64,000 nt of DNA, from NCBI RefSeq assembly GCF_012271765.1, contig NZ_VRKO01000013.1:235960-299959 (forward strand). Reading direction: 5' to 3'. Made by a program: the position numbers and the translations under genes. Positions 38,100 through 49,881 of this stretch are shown one piece after another (position 1 is the first letter of the stretch; each line of letters starts with the position of its first letter). The notes below the pieces were generated by a model, which worked only from the letters and a program-made list of their open reading frames with translations, did no database searches and had not been told where the DNA came from. The stretch is from Erwinia rhapontici. GTDB taxonomy: Bacteria; Pseudomonadota; Gammaproteobacteria; Enterobacterales; Enterobacteriaceae.

Positions 38100-40028
38100 A
38101 TGAGCTATCAGGTACTGGCCCGCAAGTGGCGTCCGCAAGCGTTTACTGAGGTTGTCGGTCAGCAACATGTTCTGACCGCGCTGGCTAATGGTTTGTCCCT
38201 TGGCCGCATCCATCACGCTTATCTTTTTTCTGGCACCCGTGGCGTCGGAAAAACCACCATCGCCCGTCTACTGGCAAAAGGACTGAACTGTGAAACAGGC
38301 ATTACCGCTACCCCTTGTGGGAAGTGTGATAACTGCCGTGAAATTGAGCAGGGCCGTTTTGTCGACTTGATTGAAATTGACGCAGCTTCCCGAACTAAAG
38401 TGGAAGATACGCGCGATCTGCTGGATAACGTGCAGTACGCTCCGGCACGTGGCCGCTTTAAAGTTTACCTGATCGATGAAGTCCACATGCTCTCGCGTCA
38501 CAGCTTTAACGCGCTGTTGAAAACGCTGGAAGAGCCACCAGAACATGTAAAATTTTTGCTGGCGACCACCGACCCGCAAAAACTGCCGGTAACGATTTTA
38601 TCGCGCTGTCTGCAATTCCATTTGAAAGCGCTGGATCAGGAGCAGATCCGTGGTCAGCTTGAGCATGTATTGCAAGCTGAGCAGATCAGTGCTGAAACCC
38701 GCGCATTGCAATTACTGGCACGCGCTGCTGACGGCAGTATGCGTGATGCGCTGAGCCTGACCGATCAGGCAATTGCGATGGGGCAGGGGCAGGTAACGAC
38801 CTCCACGGTTAATGACATGCTGGGCACGCTAGACGATGAACAGCCACTGGCGTTGATCGAAGCATTGGTCCATGCCGATGGTGCAGAAGTCATGGCGTTG
38901 CTCAACCAGGCCGCTGCGCGGGGTGTGGAGTGGGAAGCGCTGCTGGTAGAAATGCTTACGCTGCTGCATCGTGTGGCAATGATTCAACTACTGCCTTCTG
39001 CGCTGGGCGACGATATGGCCGCCATTGAACAGCGGTTGCGTGAACTGGCACGGGTACTTCCGCCCGCAGATGTTCAGCTTTATTACCAGACGCTGCTAGT
39101 TGGCCGCAAAGAGTTGCCGCTGGCACCGGACCGCCGTATGGGTGTGGAAATGACGCTGCTGCGCGCACTGGCTTTTCACCCCAAAGCCGTGATCGCTGAC
39201 CCGGTTGCACGCCCAACCATGGCATTACAGACCCCGGCAGCACCCTCAGCAGAGCCTGTACCCCATACGGCATCGGCGTCCCCGATTCAGGACGCGCCAC
39301 CACCTCACCAGGGATTATCTGACTCTACCAGCCAGCTCCTACAGGCGCGAACGCAACTGCTGCGCCATCAGGGGGCGAGTAAGCCAAAAAAGACTGAGCC
39401 GGCAGCGCAGGGTGCGCGGCCGGCAAGTTCGGCACTGGAGCGTCTTGCTGCGGTTACCGAACGCGGGCAGCAACGTCTGCAACAGGCAGCGGCAGAAGCG
39501 GTTCCTGTAAAAGAAGAGGCGTATCGCTGGAAAGCGCAAAACCCAACGGAAGTGAAGGCAGAAGCGGTTGCAACGCCAAAGGCGCTTCGTACGGCACTGG
39601 AACATGAGAAGAATCCTGAGCTGATGGTGAAGCTGGTGGCGGAATCGCTAGAACGCGACCCGTGGGCTGGCGAAATTGCGGTGCTGGTCATACCAAAACT
39701 GGTTCAACAGCTTGCGTTAAATGCCTGGAAAGAGCAGACCGAGAGTGGTATTTGCCTGCATTTGCGTTCCAGCCAGCGTCACCTGAATTCCCCTTCTGCG
39801 CAAAAAGCGCTAAATGATGCCTTGAATGCTGCTGCCGGGCACCCCATTGAATTAACCGTGGTGGAAGATGATAATCCTTCGGTGCTGACACCGTTGGAAT
39901 GGCGGCAAAAAATTTATGAAGAGAAGCTGGCGCAGGCGCGTCAGTCGATTATCACTGATACTCATATTCAGACGCTGCGTCGGTTTTTCGATGCCGATGT
40001 GGATGAAGAAAGTATCCGACCTGTTTAA
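38100..40028 (+). CDS. dnaX: DNA polymerase III tau subunit (and gamma by frameshift)
   Basis: 642 residues from the ATG at 38100, preceded by 34 open codons without family similarity; E. coli tau has 643. Tau is the AAA+ clamp loader subunit that also ties the polymerase cores to DnaB helicase. It has Walker A GTRGVGKT, a zinc site of four Cys (CETGITATPCGKCDNC), Walker B VYLIDEVHML, the SRC sensor motif (LSRCLQF), a Pro/Ala-rich linker (about 385-500) and the tau-specific C-terminal domains IV-V. A programmed -1 frameshift at 39386-39392 should give the shorter gamma. Confidence 0.98.
   Translation: MSYQVLARKWRPQAFTEVVGQQHVLTALANGLSLGRIHHAYLFSGTRGVGKTTIARLLAKGLNCETGITATPCGKCDNCREIEQGRFVDLIEIDAASRTKVEDTRDLLDNVQYAPARGRFKVYLIDEVHMLSRHSFNALLKTLEEPPEHVKFLLATTDPQKLPVTILSRCLQFHLKALDQEQIRGQLEHVLQAEQISAETRALQLLARAADGSMRDALSLTDQAIAMGQGQVTTSTVNDMLGTLDDEQPLALIEALVHADGAEVMALLNQAAARGVEWEALLVEMLTLLHRVAMIQLLPSALGDDMAAIEQRLRELARVLPPADVQLYYQTLLVGRKELPLAPDRRMGVEMTLLRALAFHPKAVIADPVARPTMALQTPAAPSAEPVPHTASASPIQDAPPPHQGLSDSTSQLLQARTQLLRHQGASKPKKTEPAAQGARPASSALERLAAVTERGQQRLQQAAAEAVPVKEEAYRWKAQNPTEVKAEAVATPKALRTALEHEKNPELMVKLVAESLERDPWAGEIAVLVIPKLVQQLALNAWKEQTESGICLHLRSSQRHLNSPSAQKALNDALNAAAGHPIELTVVEDDNPSVLTPLEWRQKIYEEKLAQARQSIITDTHIQTLRRFFDADVDEESIRPV
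39371..39424 (+). promoter_or_regulatory. dnaX: Programmed -1 frameshift signal producing the gamma subunit
   Basis: The heptamer A AAA AAG at 39386-39392 is in the correct phase (cca aaa aag). A purine-rich SD-like GGGGG lies about ten bases upstream (39371-39375). A GCCGGC/GCCGGC stem with an inner GCGC/GCGC stem (39398-39424) follows. After slippage the frame reads GAC TGA, so gamma has 431 shared codons plus Asp, ending at 39397. The layout matches E. coli dnaX. Confidence 0.9.
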
Positions 40029-40080
40029 CCCGCCGCATCGCAGTTACGTTGATGCGGCCTGAGCTGAAGAGAGAGAACTT

Positions 40081-40410
40081 ATGTTTGGTAAAGCCGGATT
40101 GGGCAACCTGATGAAGCAGGCCCAGCAAATGCAGGATAAAATGGCCCAGGTGCAGGAAGAGATTGCTGCCATGGAAGTGACCGGTGAATCAGGCGCAGGC
40201 CTGGTGAAAGTCACCATCAACGGCGCTCACAATTGCCGTCGTGTGGAAGTAGACCCAAGCCTGCTGGAAGATGACAAAGACATGCTGGAAGACCTGGTGG
40301 CTGCGGCCTTCAACGATGCGGCGCGCCGCGTTGCTGAAACCCAGAAAGAGAAAATGGCGGCGGTATCAAGCGGTATGCAGTTGCCACCTGGCTTCAAGAT
40401 GCCATTCTGA
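40081..40410 (+). CDS. ybaB: Nucleoid-associated protein YbaB/EbfC
   Basis: 109 residues, the E. coli length ([21 protein letters not shown]). It is a small dimeric DNA-binding protein with tweezer-like helices. Its stop overlaps the start of recR (TGATG), so the two are translationally coupled. It lies in the conserved dnaX-ybaB-recR operon. Confidence 0.97.
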   Translation: MFGKAGLGNLMKQAQQMQDKMAQVQEEIAAMEVTGESGAGLVKVTINGAHNCRRVEVDPSLLEDDKDMLEDLVAAAFNDAARRVAETQKEKMAAVSSGMQLPPGFKMPF

Positions 40411-41015
40411 TGCAAACCAGCCCACTCCTTGAAACATTAATGGAGTCGCTGCGTTGCCTGCCAGGCGTTGGGCCGAAGTCGGCGCAGCGCATGGCGTTCC
40501 AGCTGTTACAGCGTGACCGCAGCGGTGGCATGCGTCTGGCACAGGCGCTGACGCGGGCGATGTCGGAAATCGGCCATTGTTCTGATTGCCGTACTTTCAC
40601 CGAGCAGGAAATCTGCACCATCTGCGCCAACCCACGACGGCAGCAGAATGGATTGATCTGCGTGGTGGAAAGCCCGGCGGATATCCATGCCATTGAACAG
40701 ACCGGGCAGTTTGCCGGGCGTTACTTTGTGCTGATGGGGCATCTGTCACCGCTGGATGGCATCGGGCCGAATGATATTGGCCTCGACCGCCTGGAACAGC
40801 GTCTGGAAAAAGAGACGATTGTTGAAGTTATCCTCGCCACCAACCCAACGGTGGAAGGGGAGGCGACCGCTAACTACATTGCCAGCCTGTGTGAACAGTA
40901 TGGCGTGGAAGCCAGCCGTATTGCTCACGGTGTTCCCGTGGGCGGAGAGCTGGAAATGGTTGACGGTACGACGCTTTCGCACTCACTGGCCGGGCGTCAA
41001 AAGTTTAAATTCTGA
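40410..41015 (+). CDS. recR: Recombination mediator RecR
   Basis: 201 residues. Helix-hairpin-helix ([15 protein letters not shown]), a four-cysteine zinc finger ([16 protein letters not shown]), Toprim domain and C-terminal Walker-B-like segment occur in the usual order. With RecF and RecO it loads RecA on SSB-coated single-stranded gaps. A short GC hairpin (41024-41044) follows before htpG. Confidence 0.98.
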   Translation: MQTSPLLETLMESLRCLPGVGPKSAQRMAFQLLQRDRSGGMRLAQALTRAMSEIGHCSDCRTFTEQEICTICANPRRQQNGLICVVESPADIHAIEQTGQFAGRYFVLMGHLSPLDGIGPNDIGLDRLEQRLEKETIVEVILATNPTVEGEATANYIASLCEQYGVEASRIAHGVPVGGELEMVDGTTLSHSLAGRQKFKF

Positions 41016-41045
41016 GCAATCAACGGCACGAGTCCTTCGTGCCGT

Positions 41046-41074
41046 CTTGAAATCCTTTATGTCACCCCCATTTA
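41046..41074 (+). promoter_or_regulatory. Heat-shock (sigma-32) promoter of htpG
   Basis: CTTGAAA at 41046-41052 and CCCCATTTA from 41066 are 13 bases apart, an essentially consensus sigma-32 promoter, 43 bp before the start of htpG. Confidence 0.9.
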
Positions 41075-41116
41075 ATACCTCAACGTTCATCATCTGTTTT
41101 TTAGTTGAGGGTAGCA

Positions 41117-42991
41117 ATGACCATGAAAGGACAAGAGACACGTGGCTTCCAGTCAGAGGTAAAACAGCTTCTGCACCTGATGATCCATTCACTCTATTCA
41201 AACAAAGAAATCTTCCTGCGTGAGTTAATCTCTAACGCTTCAGATGCTGCTGATAAGCTGCGCTTCCGCGCGTTATCCACCCCGGATCTCTATGAAGGTG
41301 ATGGCGAACTGCGTGTACGCGTCTCTGTCGACAAGGAAAATCGTACGCTGACGCTGAGTGATAACGGCATCGGTATGCGTCGTGATGAAGTCATTGAAAA
41401 TCTCGGTACCATTGCGAAATCTGGCACCAAATCTTTCCTTGAATCGCTGGGTTCTGACCAGGCGAAAGACAGCCAGTTGATCGGTCAGTTCGGTGTTGGC
41501 TTCTATTCTGCGTTTATTGTCGCCGATAAAGTCTCCGTACGGACTCGCGCCGCAGGCGCTGCCGCGTCAGAAGGTGTGTTCTGGGAGTCAGCCGGTGAAG
41601 GTGAATACACCATCGCCGACATTGAAAAAGCCGATCGCGGCACCGAAATCACTCTGCATCTGCGCGAAGGCGAAGATGAGTTCCTCGATGCCTGGCGCGT
41701 GCGCAGCATCATCAGCAAATACTCAGACCACATTGCACTGCCGGTTGAGATCGAAACCCACAATGAAGAAGACAACACCACCACGTGGGAAAAAATCAAC
41801 AAGGCGCAGGCGCTGTGGACGCGCAACAAGTCTGAGATCAGTGCTGACGAATACAAAGAGTTCTACAAACATGTCGCCCATGACTTCACCGATCCGCTGA
41901 CGTGGAGCCACAACCGGGTAGAAGGCAAGCAGGAGTACACCAGCCTGCTCTATATCCCTGCCCAGGCGCCGTGGGATATGTGGAACCGTGACCACAAACA
42001 TGGGCTGAAACTGTACGTGCAGCGCGTGTTCATCATGGACGATGCCGAACAGTTTATGCCGAACTATCTGCGCTTCGTCAAAGGGCTGATTGACTCTAAC
42101 GATCTGCCGCTGAACGTCTCGCGTGAAATCCTGCAGGACAGCCGCATAACTCAGAGCCTGCGCGGTGCGCTGACCAAGCGTTCACTGCAAATGCTGGAAA
42201 AAGTGGCGAAAGATGACGAGGAAAAATACCAGTCATTCTGGCAGCAGTTTGGTCTGGTCCTGAAAGAAGGCCCGGCAGAAGACAGCAGCAATGCTGAAAC
42301 CATCGCGAAACTGCTGCGTTTTGCCAGCACCAGCAGCGAAGGCCCGGCGCAAACCGTGTCGCTGGAAGACTATGTCAGCCGCATGGTGGAAGGGCAGGAG
42401 AAGATTTACTACATCACTGCCGACAGCTATGCCGCCGCGAAAAGCAGCCCGCACCTGGAGCTGTTCCGTAAGAAAGGTATCGAGGTTCTGTTACTCTCCG
42501 ATCGTATCGACGAATGGATGATGAGCTACCTGACTGAGTTTGACGGGAAAGCCTTCCAGTCAGTGAGCAAAGCGGATGACGCGTTAAGCAAACTGGCTGA
42601 TGAAGAAACCGAAGAGCAGAAAGAGGCGGAAAAAGCGCTGGAGCCGTTCGTAGAACGTGTGAAAACGCTGCTGGGTGAGCGCGTCAAGGAGGTGCGTCTG
42701 ACACACCGTCTGACCGATACTCCGGCCATCGTCACCACTGAAGCTAACGAAATGACCACTCAGATGGCAAAACTGTTTGCTGCTGCGGGTCAGGACGTGC
42801 CTGAGGTGAAATATCTGTTTGAGCTGAATCCAGACCATGCGCTGGTGAAACGTGCTGCCGATACTCAGGACGAAGCTCGCTTTGCCGAGTGGATTGAGCT
42901 GCTGCTGGAGCAGGCACTGCTGGCAGAGAAGGGATCGCTGGAGGATCCTAACCAGTTTATCCGCCGTATGAATCAGCTGCTGCTGGGATAA
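41117..42991 (+). CDS. htpG: Chaperone protein HtpG (bacterial Hsp90)
   Basis: 624 residues from the ATG at 41117, which has GAGGG six bases upstream; the ATG at 41123 would match the E. coli N-terminus MKGQETRGF but is twelve bases from the site. It has an N-terminal GHKL ATPase ([29 protein letters not shown]), a middle domain and a C-terminal dimerisation domain, without the eukaryotic linker and MEEVD tail. It remodels client proteins with DnaK. Confidence 0.97.
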   Translation: MTMKGQETRGFQSEVKQLLHLMIHSLYSNKEIFLRELISNASDAADKLRFRALSTPDLYEGDGELRVRVSVDKENRTLTLSDNGIGMRRDEVIENLGTIAKSGTKSFLESLGSDQAKDSQLIGQFGVGFYSAFIVADKVSVRTRAAGAAASEGVFWESAGEGEYTIADIEKADRGTEITLHLREGEDEFLDAWRVRSIISKYSDHIALPVEIETHNEEDNTTTWEKINKAQALWTRNKSEISADEYKEFYKHVAHDFTDPLTWSHNRVEGKQEYTSLLYIPAQAPWDMWNRDHKHGLKLYVQRVFIMDDAEQFMPNYLRFVKGLIDSNDLPLNVSREILQDSRITQSLRGALTKRSLQMLEKVAKDDEEKYQSFWQQFGLVLKEGPAEDSSNAETIAKLLRFASTSSEGPAQTVSLEDYVSRMVEGQEKIYYITADSYAAAKSSPHLELFRKKGIEVLLLSDRIDEWMMSYLTEFDGKAFQSVSKADDALSKLADEETEEQKEAEKALEPFVERVKTLLGERVKEVRLTHRLTDTPAIVTTEANEMTTQMAKLFAAAGQDVPEVKYLFELNPDHALVKRAADTQDEARFAEWIELLLEQALLAEKGSLEDPNQFIRRMNQLLLG

Positions 42992-42997
42992 CGAGCC

Positions 42998-43143
42998 ACG
43001 GGCGACGCATGCCTCGCCCCTGCGTTATGCCGTGATGCTTACCGGATGAGGCGTGCCTCACCCCTACACTATGCCGTGATATTGTCTCGGGCGAGGCGTG
43101 CGTTAAGCCGCAATAATCTGTAGGGGTCGGGTATGCCCGACCC
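42998..43143. repeat. REP cluster on the 3' side of the RAYT gene
   Basis: Three GTAG-type REP elements lie between htpG and the transposase gene. Two read on the minus strand (about 42998-43022 and 43042-43066; the first has GCAG in place of GTAG), and one reads on the plus strand at 43120-43143 (GTAGGGGTCGGGTATGCC onward). Each has an imperfect palindrome centred on GCATGC or a variant. The last 60 bases (43084-43143) recur at 43857-43916. Confidence 0.85.
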
Positions 43144-43147
43144 TGTT

Positions 43148-43594
43148 CTATTCCCGTAAACAGCAACGCAATGGGTTATTCAACATATACTCCCGCACGT
43201 TAGACAACTCATCCTTGTCGCGAATCACCCGATCCCAATATCCTCGCTGCCATACCGTTAACCCCACATGTATTCGACGTACTCTATTCGTCACTGCCGA
43301 TTTATAGCTGCCCACGAGTGTCGCGACCGAAAACTGATACCTCTCCGGTATCACTAAGATACAGTGCAGATGGTCGGGCATAATGATACTGCTGTCGATC
43401 TGGCAACCGGGAAAATGGTGAGGTAATGCGTAAAGATAGTCTCGGGCGATGATACCGTATGGATTGAGATAGCTGCGGTAATCTAAGCAGTGGCCGAACA
43501 GTGGCCTTCTTTGCTGACAGCACAGTGTCAGATAGTAGTATCCGGCCTGGCGATAATCGTAGTGTTTAAGGCGCAGAGATTTCCTTTGTTGCAT
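43148..43594 (-). CDS. REP-associated tyrosine transposase (RAYT)
   Basis: 148 residues from the ATG at 43594, which has a perfect GGAGG eight bases upstream; the frame is open much further but runs into REP repeats. It is a Y1/HUH-type transposase of the IS200/IS605-like RAYT family. It has the HLH pair His75/His77 (MPDHLHCI), the FKS-like GSYKSAV, WQRGYWDRVIRD, and the catalytic Tyr136 in NVREYMLNNP. RAYTs bind and cut REP elements and are thought to spread them. It is flanked on both sides by GTAG REPs and appears intact. Confidence 0.93.
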   Translation of the reverse strand: MQQRKSLRLKHYDYRQAGYYYLTLCCQQRRPLFGHCLDYRSYLNPYGIIARDYLYALPHHFPGCQIDSSIIMPDHLHCILVIPERYQFSVATLVGSYKSAVTNRVRRIHVGLTVWQRGYWDRVIRDKDELSNVREYMLNNPLRCCLRE

Positions 43595-43680
43595 GACATC
43601 CTCCTTTTTTGGGAGCATATCAGTACCGGATATATTGCGTATTTTCGGAGTAAATATCGTCAGCACGGCTCGCAAAAAAA

Positions 43681-43860
43681 CGGGCGAGGCATGCCTCATC
43701 CCTACGATATACCGCGATGCTGTATCGGGCGAGGCATGCCTCACCCCTACGATATACCGCGATGCTGTATCGGGCGAGGCATGCCTCACCCCTACAATAT
43801 ACCGCGATGCTGTATCGGGCGAGGCGTGCCTCACCCCTACGCTATGCTGCGATGTTGTCT
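43681..43860. repeat. Four 45-bp tandem repeats each containing a REP element
   Basis: Units at 43681, 43726, 43771 and 43816 are 45 bp each. The first three are nearly identical (two variable positions) and the fourth more diverged. Each begins CGGGCGAGGCATGCCTCA, a GTAG-type REP on the minus strand, followed by a 20-bp spacer (ATATACCGCGATGCTGTAT-like). A partial fifth unit runs into the plus-strand REP at 43893. Confidence 0.93.
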
Positions 43861-43964
43861 CGGGCGAGGCGTGCGTTAAGCCGCAATAATCTGTAGGGGT
43901 CGGGCATGCCCGACCCGGCCGGATGTTGTTGATGATTTTTGTAGGGGTCAGGCATGCCTGACCC
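43857..43964. repeat. Plus-strand REP pair on the 5' side of the RAYT gene
   Basis: Two plus-strand GTAG REPs lie at 43893-43916 and 43941-43964. The block 43857-43916 repeats 43084-43143 with one mismatch in 60. The second REP ends 4 bp before the stop codon of the following lysR gene. Confidence 0.88.
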
Positions 43965-43967
43965 GTT

Positions 43968-45755
<1,788 letters not shown>

Positions 45756-45769
45756 ATCTGAACGTCAGA

Positions 45770-45797
45770 GGTGGCGTAGCCTGCGGGTTACGTCACC
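45770..45797 (+). other. Hairpin between the PP-loop and Nudix genes
   Basis: GGTGGCGTAGC (45770-45780) can pair with GTTACGTCACC (45787-45797) using two G-T pairs, ending just before the GGAG of the Nudix gene. No T-run follows, so it is more likely an RNA processing or translation element than a terminator. Confidence 0.4.
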
Positions 45798-45808
45798 CGG
45801 AGTCTGAG

Positions 45809-46207
45809 ATGAAAATAATCGTTAAATGCGCGGCCATTATTATTTATCAGCGTTCGCTGTTATTGACCCGTAAACGCGGCACCGAGATTTTTATCTCCCC
45901 CGGCGGTAAGCCACATGCGGGAGAAGACCATCTGAGTTGCCTGAAGCGTGAGCTTCAGGAAGAGCTGGGTGTGCAGATTAAAGGCTTCCGGCCTTTTGGC
46001 CTGTTTCATGGTCAGGCCGAATTTGAAGCCATGGCGATAGAGAACCATGTCTACCACGTTGAAATCGACGGGCAGCCGCGCGCAGGCAGCGAAATCGAAG
46101 AGATTGCCTGGGTGAATTATCGCAGGCCTCCCTGTGAGATCGCGGTCGGATCGATCTTCCGTGACAACGTTATGCCACTGCTTTTCCAGCAAGAGTTGAT
46201 AAATTAA
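45809..46207 (+). CDS. Nudix hydrolase
   Basis: 132 residues with GGAG upstream. The Nudix box is complete: G, five residues, E, seven residues, REL-x-EELGV (about residues 32-54). Nudix enzymes cleave nucleoside diphosphates linked to another group. Beside a PP-loop enzyme it may act on an adenylated intermediate, or simply on a nucleotide by-product. Its stop overlaps the next start (TAATG). Confidence 0.9.
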   Translation: MKIIVKCAAIIIYQRSLLLTRKRGTEIFISPGGKPHAGEDHLSCLKRELQEELGVQIKGFRPFGLFHGQAEFEAMAIENHVYHVEIDGQPRAGSEIEEIAWVNYRRPPCEIAVGSIFRDNVMPLLFQQELIN

Positions 46208-47082
46208 TGGACGCATCCTCACTTTCCCCTCAGTTACAGCAGATCCATGGCGATCGGTTTTATAAGCGAGTTTCTATGCTGAAAGATGAACTCCGGGAAG
46301 AGTTAACCCGCATATATCAGCTGCAAGAGTACGATCTGTTTTTTGTTCAGTCGGTTCGCGTTGGACTGGTGATCTTATCGCATCTGTTTCATAAGCAGGA
46401 AACCACGCTGTGCCTGGCCAAACATGCGCACTATCAGCCCATCACTGAGCTGTTCAGCCCTCCGGCCTCACATTTTACCGAGCCTGGCAGCGTGCGTATC
46501 ATTACTCACGTCAATCCATATACCGGTGAACTCAACAGTCTGAAAAACAGTAAAGGTAAAGGCGTAGTGGATGCCTCGCACAGTTTTGCCACCAACCGCC
46601 ACGGTGAGCTGATTGCGGACAGTTCCATTTTTGTCGCCCCTCTCCACAAACATGCCTCGTTAACTATCGGTCTGGCGATTATTGCCCTGCGTCCCGAGGA
46701 CTTTAGTACCCTGATGCGCAGTGAGTTGCGTTTGTTTGAAGAGTCCACCTCGTCGGCAAAACCACTGGAAGAAGCACTGCAAAACATCCGTAGCACCCAA
46801 TGGCAGCCGTATAACGTGGCGCAGGTTGGGCCTGTGCAGCTGAACGATGTCGCAGGTATGGATTTCACCTCAATCAGTGCACCGGATTTGCCCTTTAGCT
46901 GTTTCCCGGTACCTGCGCTCAGCGAGAGTCTGCAACAGCAGGTGAAAGCAGCAGGGGCCAGCTATTTCCCTCATGCCAAAACCCTGCGTTTGTCGTGCTG
47001 GGTAAGGGGTGACGGCAGTGAGCCTGTCGATATGACGGAACAGGTAGAAAACAAACTGAGCACCCTGTGGGAGGCAAAATGA
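46207..47082 (+). CDS. Divergent PLP-dependent (aminotransferase class V-like) protein
   Basis: 291 residues, shorter than typical class V enzymes (about 360-420). I read the fold from three segments: [11 protein letters not shown] (about 100-110), like the SHxxxxTGE turn; VDASHSF with Asp122, the expected pyridine-nitrogen partner, and His125; and APLHKHASL with Lys148, the candidate Schiff-base lysine. The large C-terminal segment is abbreviated. It could be an aminotransferase, a cysteine desulfurase-like enzyme, or an enzyme that has lost PLP chemistry. It is coupled to both neighbours by overlapping start/stop codons. Confidence 0.65.
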   Translation: MDASSLSPQLQQIHGDRFYKRVSMLKDELREELTRIYQLQEYDLFFVQSVRVGLVILSHLFHKQETTLCLAKHAHYQPITELFSPPASHFTEPGSVRIITHVNPYTGELNSLKNSKGKGVVDASHSFATNRHGELIADSSIFVAPLHKHASLTIGLAIIALRPEDFSTLMRSELRLFEESTSSAKPLEEALQNIRSTQWQPYNVAQVGPVQLNDVAGMDFTSISAPDLPFSCFPVPALSESLQQQVKAAGASYFPHAKTLRLSCWVRGDGSEPVDMTEQVENKLSTLWEAK

Positions 47083-47981
47083 AAAGTACCTTTGCCGTGA
47101 ATGGCAATATGATTGGCATCATGGGCGGTGTGATTCTCAGTACGGATTCGGTGTTTATCCGCATGATGGGCATTGAAAATTCCTGGCTGATTGTGGCCCT
47201 GCGCGGCCTTTGCATGTGGGGTGTCTGCCTGCTGATGTGGGCCTTTTGGCGCCAGAGCCGCTCCACTCTTGGCACGCCGTGGCTGACCAAAGACAATGTG
47301 CTGTCGGCGCTGTTTTTTTGCATAGCTTCCGCCTGCTTCGTTAATGCACTGAACCGGGGCAATGTGGCCACGGTACTGGTGATTATCTCTTCAACGCCGT
47401 TTATTTCGGCCCTGATTACCCGGCTGTTCTTCAAAGTGGCTATCGATCGCAGCGTGATGCTAGCATCACTGGCGGGCATTGTTGGCGTGGTGATTGTGAT
47501 GTCAGGCCGTGGTCTGGGCCATAATGGCATCGCCAATGTTTATGCGCTGGGCACGGCAGTCTCTATGGCACTGGCATTTATCTTTACCTCACGCGTTAGT
47601 GGTGGCTCGGCGGGTTTACCGTCATTGGGGGCGGTGCTGGCATCGGTGTTGATTGTGCTGTGGCCGGACTCAAACATGGTCGATAGTCTGAAAGTGTTGT
47701 CGGCTGCGCAATATGGGTGGGTGATCGCGGAAGGGGCGTTAATTATGCCGCTGGCGATGGGGTTAATCACGTTATCCACGCGTTTTGTCTCTCCGGCCAA
47801 TGCCGGGCTGTTTTTACTGCTTGAAACTGCGCTGGCGCCATTGTGGATGTTTCTATTTATGGACGAAATCCCAACAATTCAGGCAGTTATTGGTGGTGCA
47901 ATTATTATCGTTGCGGTGATTTCTCAAACGCTGTATGCCCGCCGACAGGTATCGCTACAACGTTACGCGGATGCAGGATAA
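47079..47981 (+). CDS. EamA/DMT-family exporter of the cassette
   Basis: 300 residues from the ATG at 47079, with GGGAGG upstream and a 4-bp overlap with the previous gene. It has ten membrane helices in two EamA repeats. Placement as the last gene of the unit suggests that it exports the product or detoxifies the substrate. It is unrelated in detail to the EamA protein at 11965. Confidence 0.88.
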   Translation: MKSTFAVNGNMIGIMGGVILSTDSVFIRMMGIENSWLIVALRGLCMWGVCLLMWAFWRQSRSTLGTPWLTKDNVLSALFFCIASACFVNALNRGNVATVLVIISSTPFISALITRLFFKVAIDRSVMLASLAGIVGVVIVMSGRGLGHNGIANVYALGTAVSMALAFIFTSRVSGGSAGLPSLGAVLASVLIVLWPDSNMVDSLKVLSAAQYGWVIAEGALIMPLAMGLITLSTRFVSPANAGLFLLLETALAPLWMFLFMDEIPTIQAVIGGAIIIVAVISQTLYARRQVSLQRYADAG

Positions 47982-48050
47982 CCGCGCCCTTCCTTGTGGA
48001 TAGCGGGCCAAAATGGTATGTTCTTGCCCTCAGATAAAGTGATCAATTAA

Positions 48051-48719
<669 letters not shown>

Positions 48720-48835
48720 TGCTTTTTGAGCCAGGGATAACCTGGCTCAATGACAGCAATTGGTTTATCCCCCGCTTTTTTCCGCTAGAATAAGTCTCGT
48801 TTTCATCTCCGACGATGCCGTAAAAAGGAATAACA

Positions 48836-49795
48836 ATGAGGCAAGATAAGCCTGGCGTATTACTGGTTAACTTAGGCACACCTGATGCCCCAACGACACC
48901 TGCCGTAAAACGTTATCTTAAACAGTTCCTTAGCGATAGACGAGTGGTCGATACCCCGCGCTGGTTGTGGTGGCCGATCCTGAATATTGGCATTCTGCCG
49001 CTGCGCTCTCCGCGAGTAGCAAAACTGTATGCTTCCGTCTGGATGGACGAAGGTTCTCCGCTGATGGTTTACAGTCAGCGTCAGAAAGCAGCACTGGCCG
49101 CGCGGTTGGATATGCCGGTGGAGCTGGGGATGAGCTATGGCAATCCGAGCCTGAAAAGTGCTATCGATAGCCTGATGCAGCAAGGGGTGAATCGCCTTAT
49201 TGTCCTTCCGCTCTATCCGCAGTTCTCCTGCTCGACCGTCGCGGCGGTATGGGATGGTATTACCGACGTGTTCGCCGGTTACCGCAGCCTGCCAACCGTG
49301 CAGTTTATCCGTGATTATGCGGAACATCCGGCCTATATTGCTGCCTTGAAAGCCTCGGTAGAACGCTCTTTTGCCCAGCACGGCAAGCCTGACCTGCTGG
49401 TCACCTCGTTCCACGGTATCCCGCAACGCTTCGCCGATGAAGGTGATGATTATCCCGAGCGTTGCTATGACACCTTTAACGCGCTTACGGCCTCACTGGG
49501 GCTGGGCAGCAGCGAAGCGATGCTGACGTTCCAGTCACGTTTTGGACGTGAGCCGTGGCTGATGCCTTATACCGATGAAACCATGAAATCCCTGCCCGCC
49601 AAAGGCGTGAAGCATGTGCAGATTATGAGCCCGGGCTTTTCATCTGACTGCCTGGAGACGCTGGAGGAGATTAACGGTGAGAACCGTGAGATCTTCCTCC
49701 ATGCGGGGGGGACGCGTTTTGAATACATTCCGGCGCTGAATGATGATGAAGCTCATATCACCATGATGCTGGAGCTGGTCAACCAGTACCGCTAA
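48836..49795 (+). CDS. hemH: Ferrochelatase
   Basis: 319 residues. It inserts ferrous iron into protoporphyrin IX, the last step of haem synthesis. The conserved active-site histidine lies in SFHGIP and the acidic residues in [15 protein letters not shown]. An AAGGAA ribosome-binding site is present. In E. coli the esterase gene aes follows; here gsk follows directly. Confidence 0.97.
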   Translation: MRQDKPGVLLVNLGTPDAPTTPAVKRYLKQFLSDRRVVDTPRWLWWPILNIGILPLRSPRVAKLYASVWMDEGSPLMVYSQRQKAALAARLDMPVELGMSYGNPSLKSAIDSLMQQGVNRLIVLPLYPQFSCSTVAAVWDGITDVFAGYRSLPTVQFIRDYAEHPAYIAALKASVERSFAQHGKPDLLVTSFHGIPQRFADEGDDYPERCYDTFNALTASLGLGSSEAMLTFQSRFGREPWLMPYTDETMKSLPAKGVKHVQIMSPGFSSDCLETLEEINGENREIFLHAGGTRFEYIPALNDDEAHITMMLELVNQYR

Positions 49796-49816
49796 AACAG
49801 GGGAGGCCATGTTCTC

Positions 49817-49861
49817 CTCTGTGATCGTCACAGAGCGCAATTGTGCTATGATTGCGCTCTG
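49817..49861 (+). other. Mutually exclusive hairpins in the hemH-gsk interval
   Basis: CTCTGTG-ATCGT-CACAGAG (49817-49835) overlaps a second inverted repeat, CAGAGCGCAAT (49831-49841) with ATTGCGCTCTG (49851-49861). They share CAGAG, so only one can form at a time. They lie 20 bp before gsk. No T-run follows. Confidence 0.55.
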
Positions 49862-49881
49862 AGCCCCTTCTGTAGCCTGCA

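Noticed and set aside
43595..43834. N-terminal extension of the RAYT made of REP-encoded repeats
   Set aside because: The frame is open only because the repeat length is a multiple of three; the strong GGAGG site is at the ATG at 43594.
43681..43860. Possible CRISPR array (regular 45-bp periodicity)
   Set aside because: The whole unit repeats, including the spacer part, there are no unique spacers or cas genes, and each unit is a REP element.
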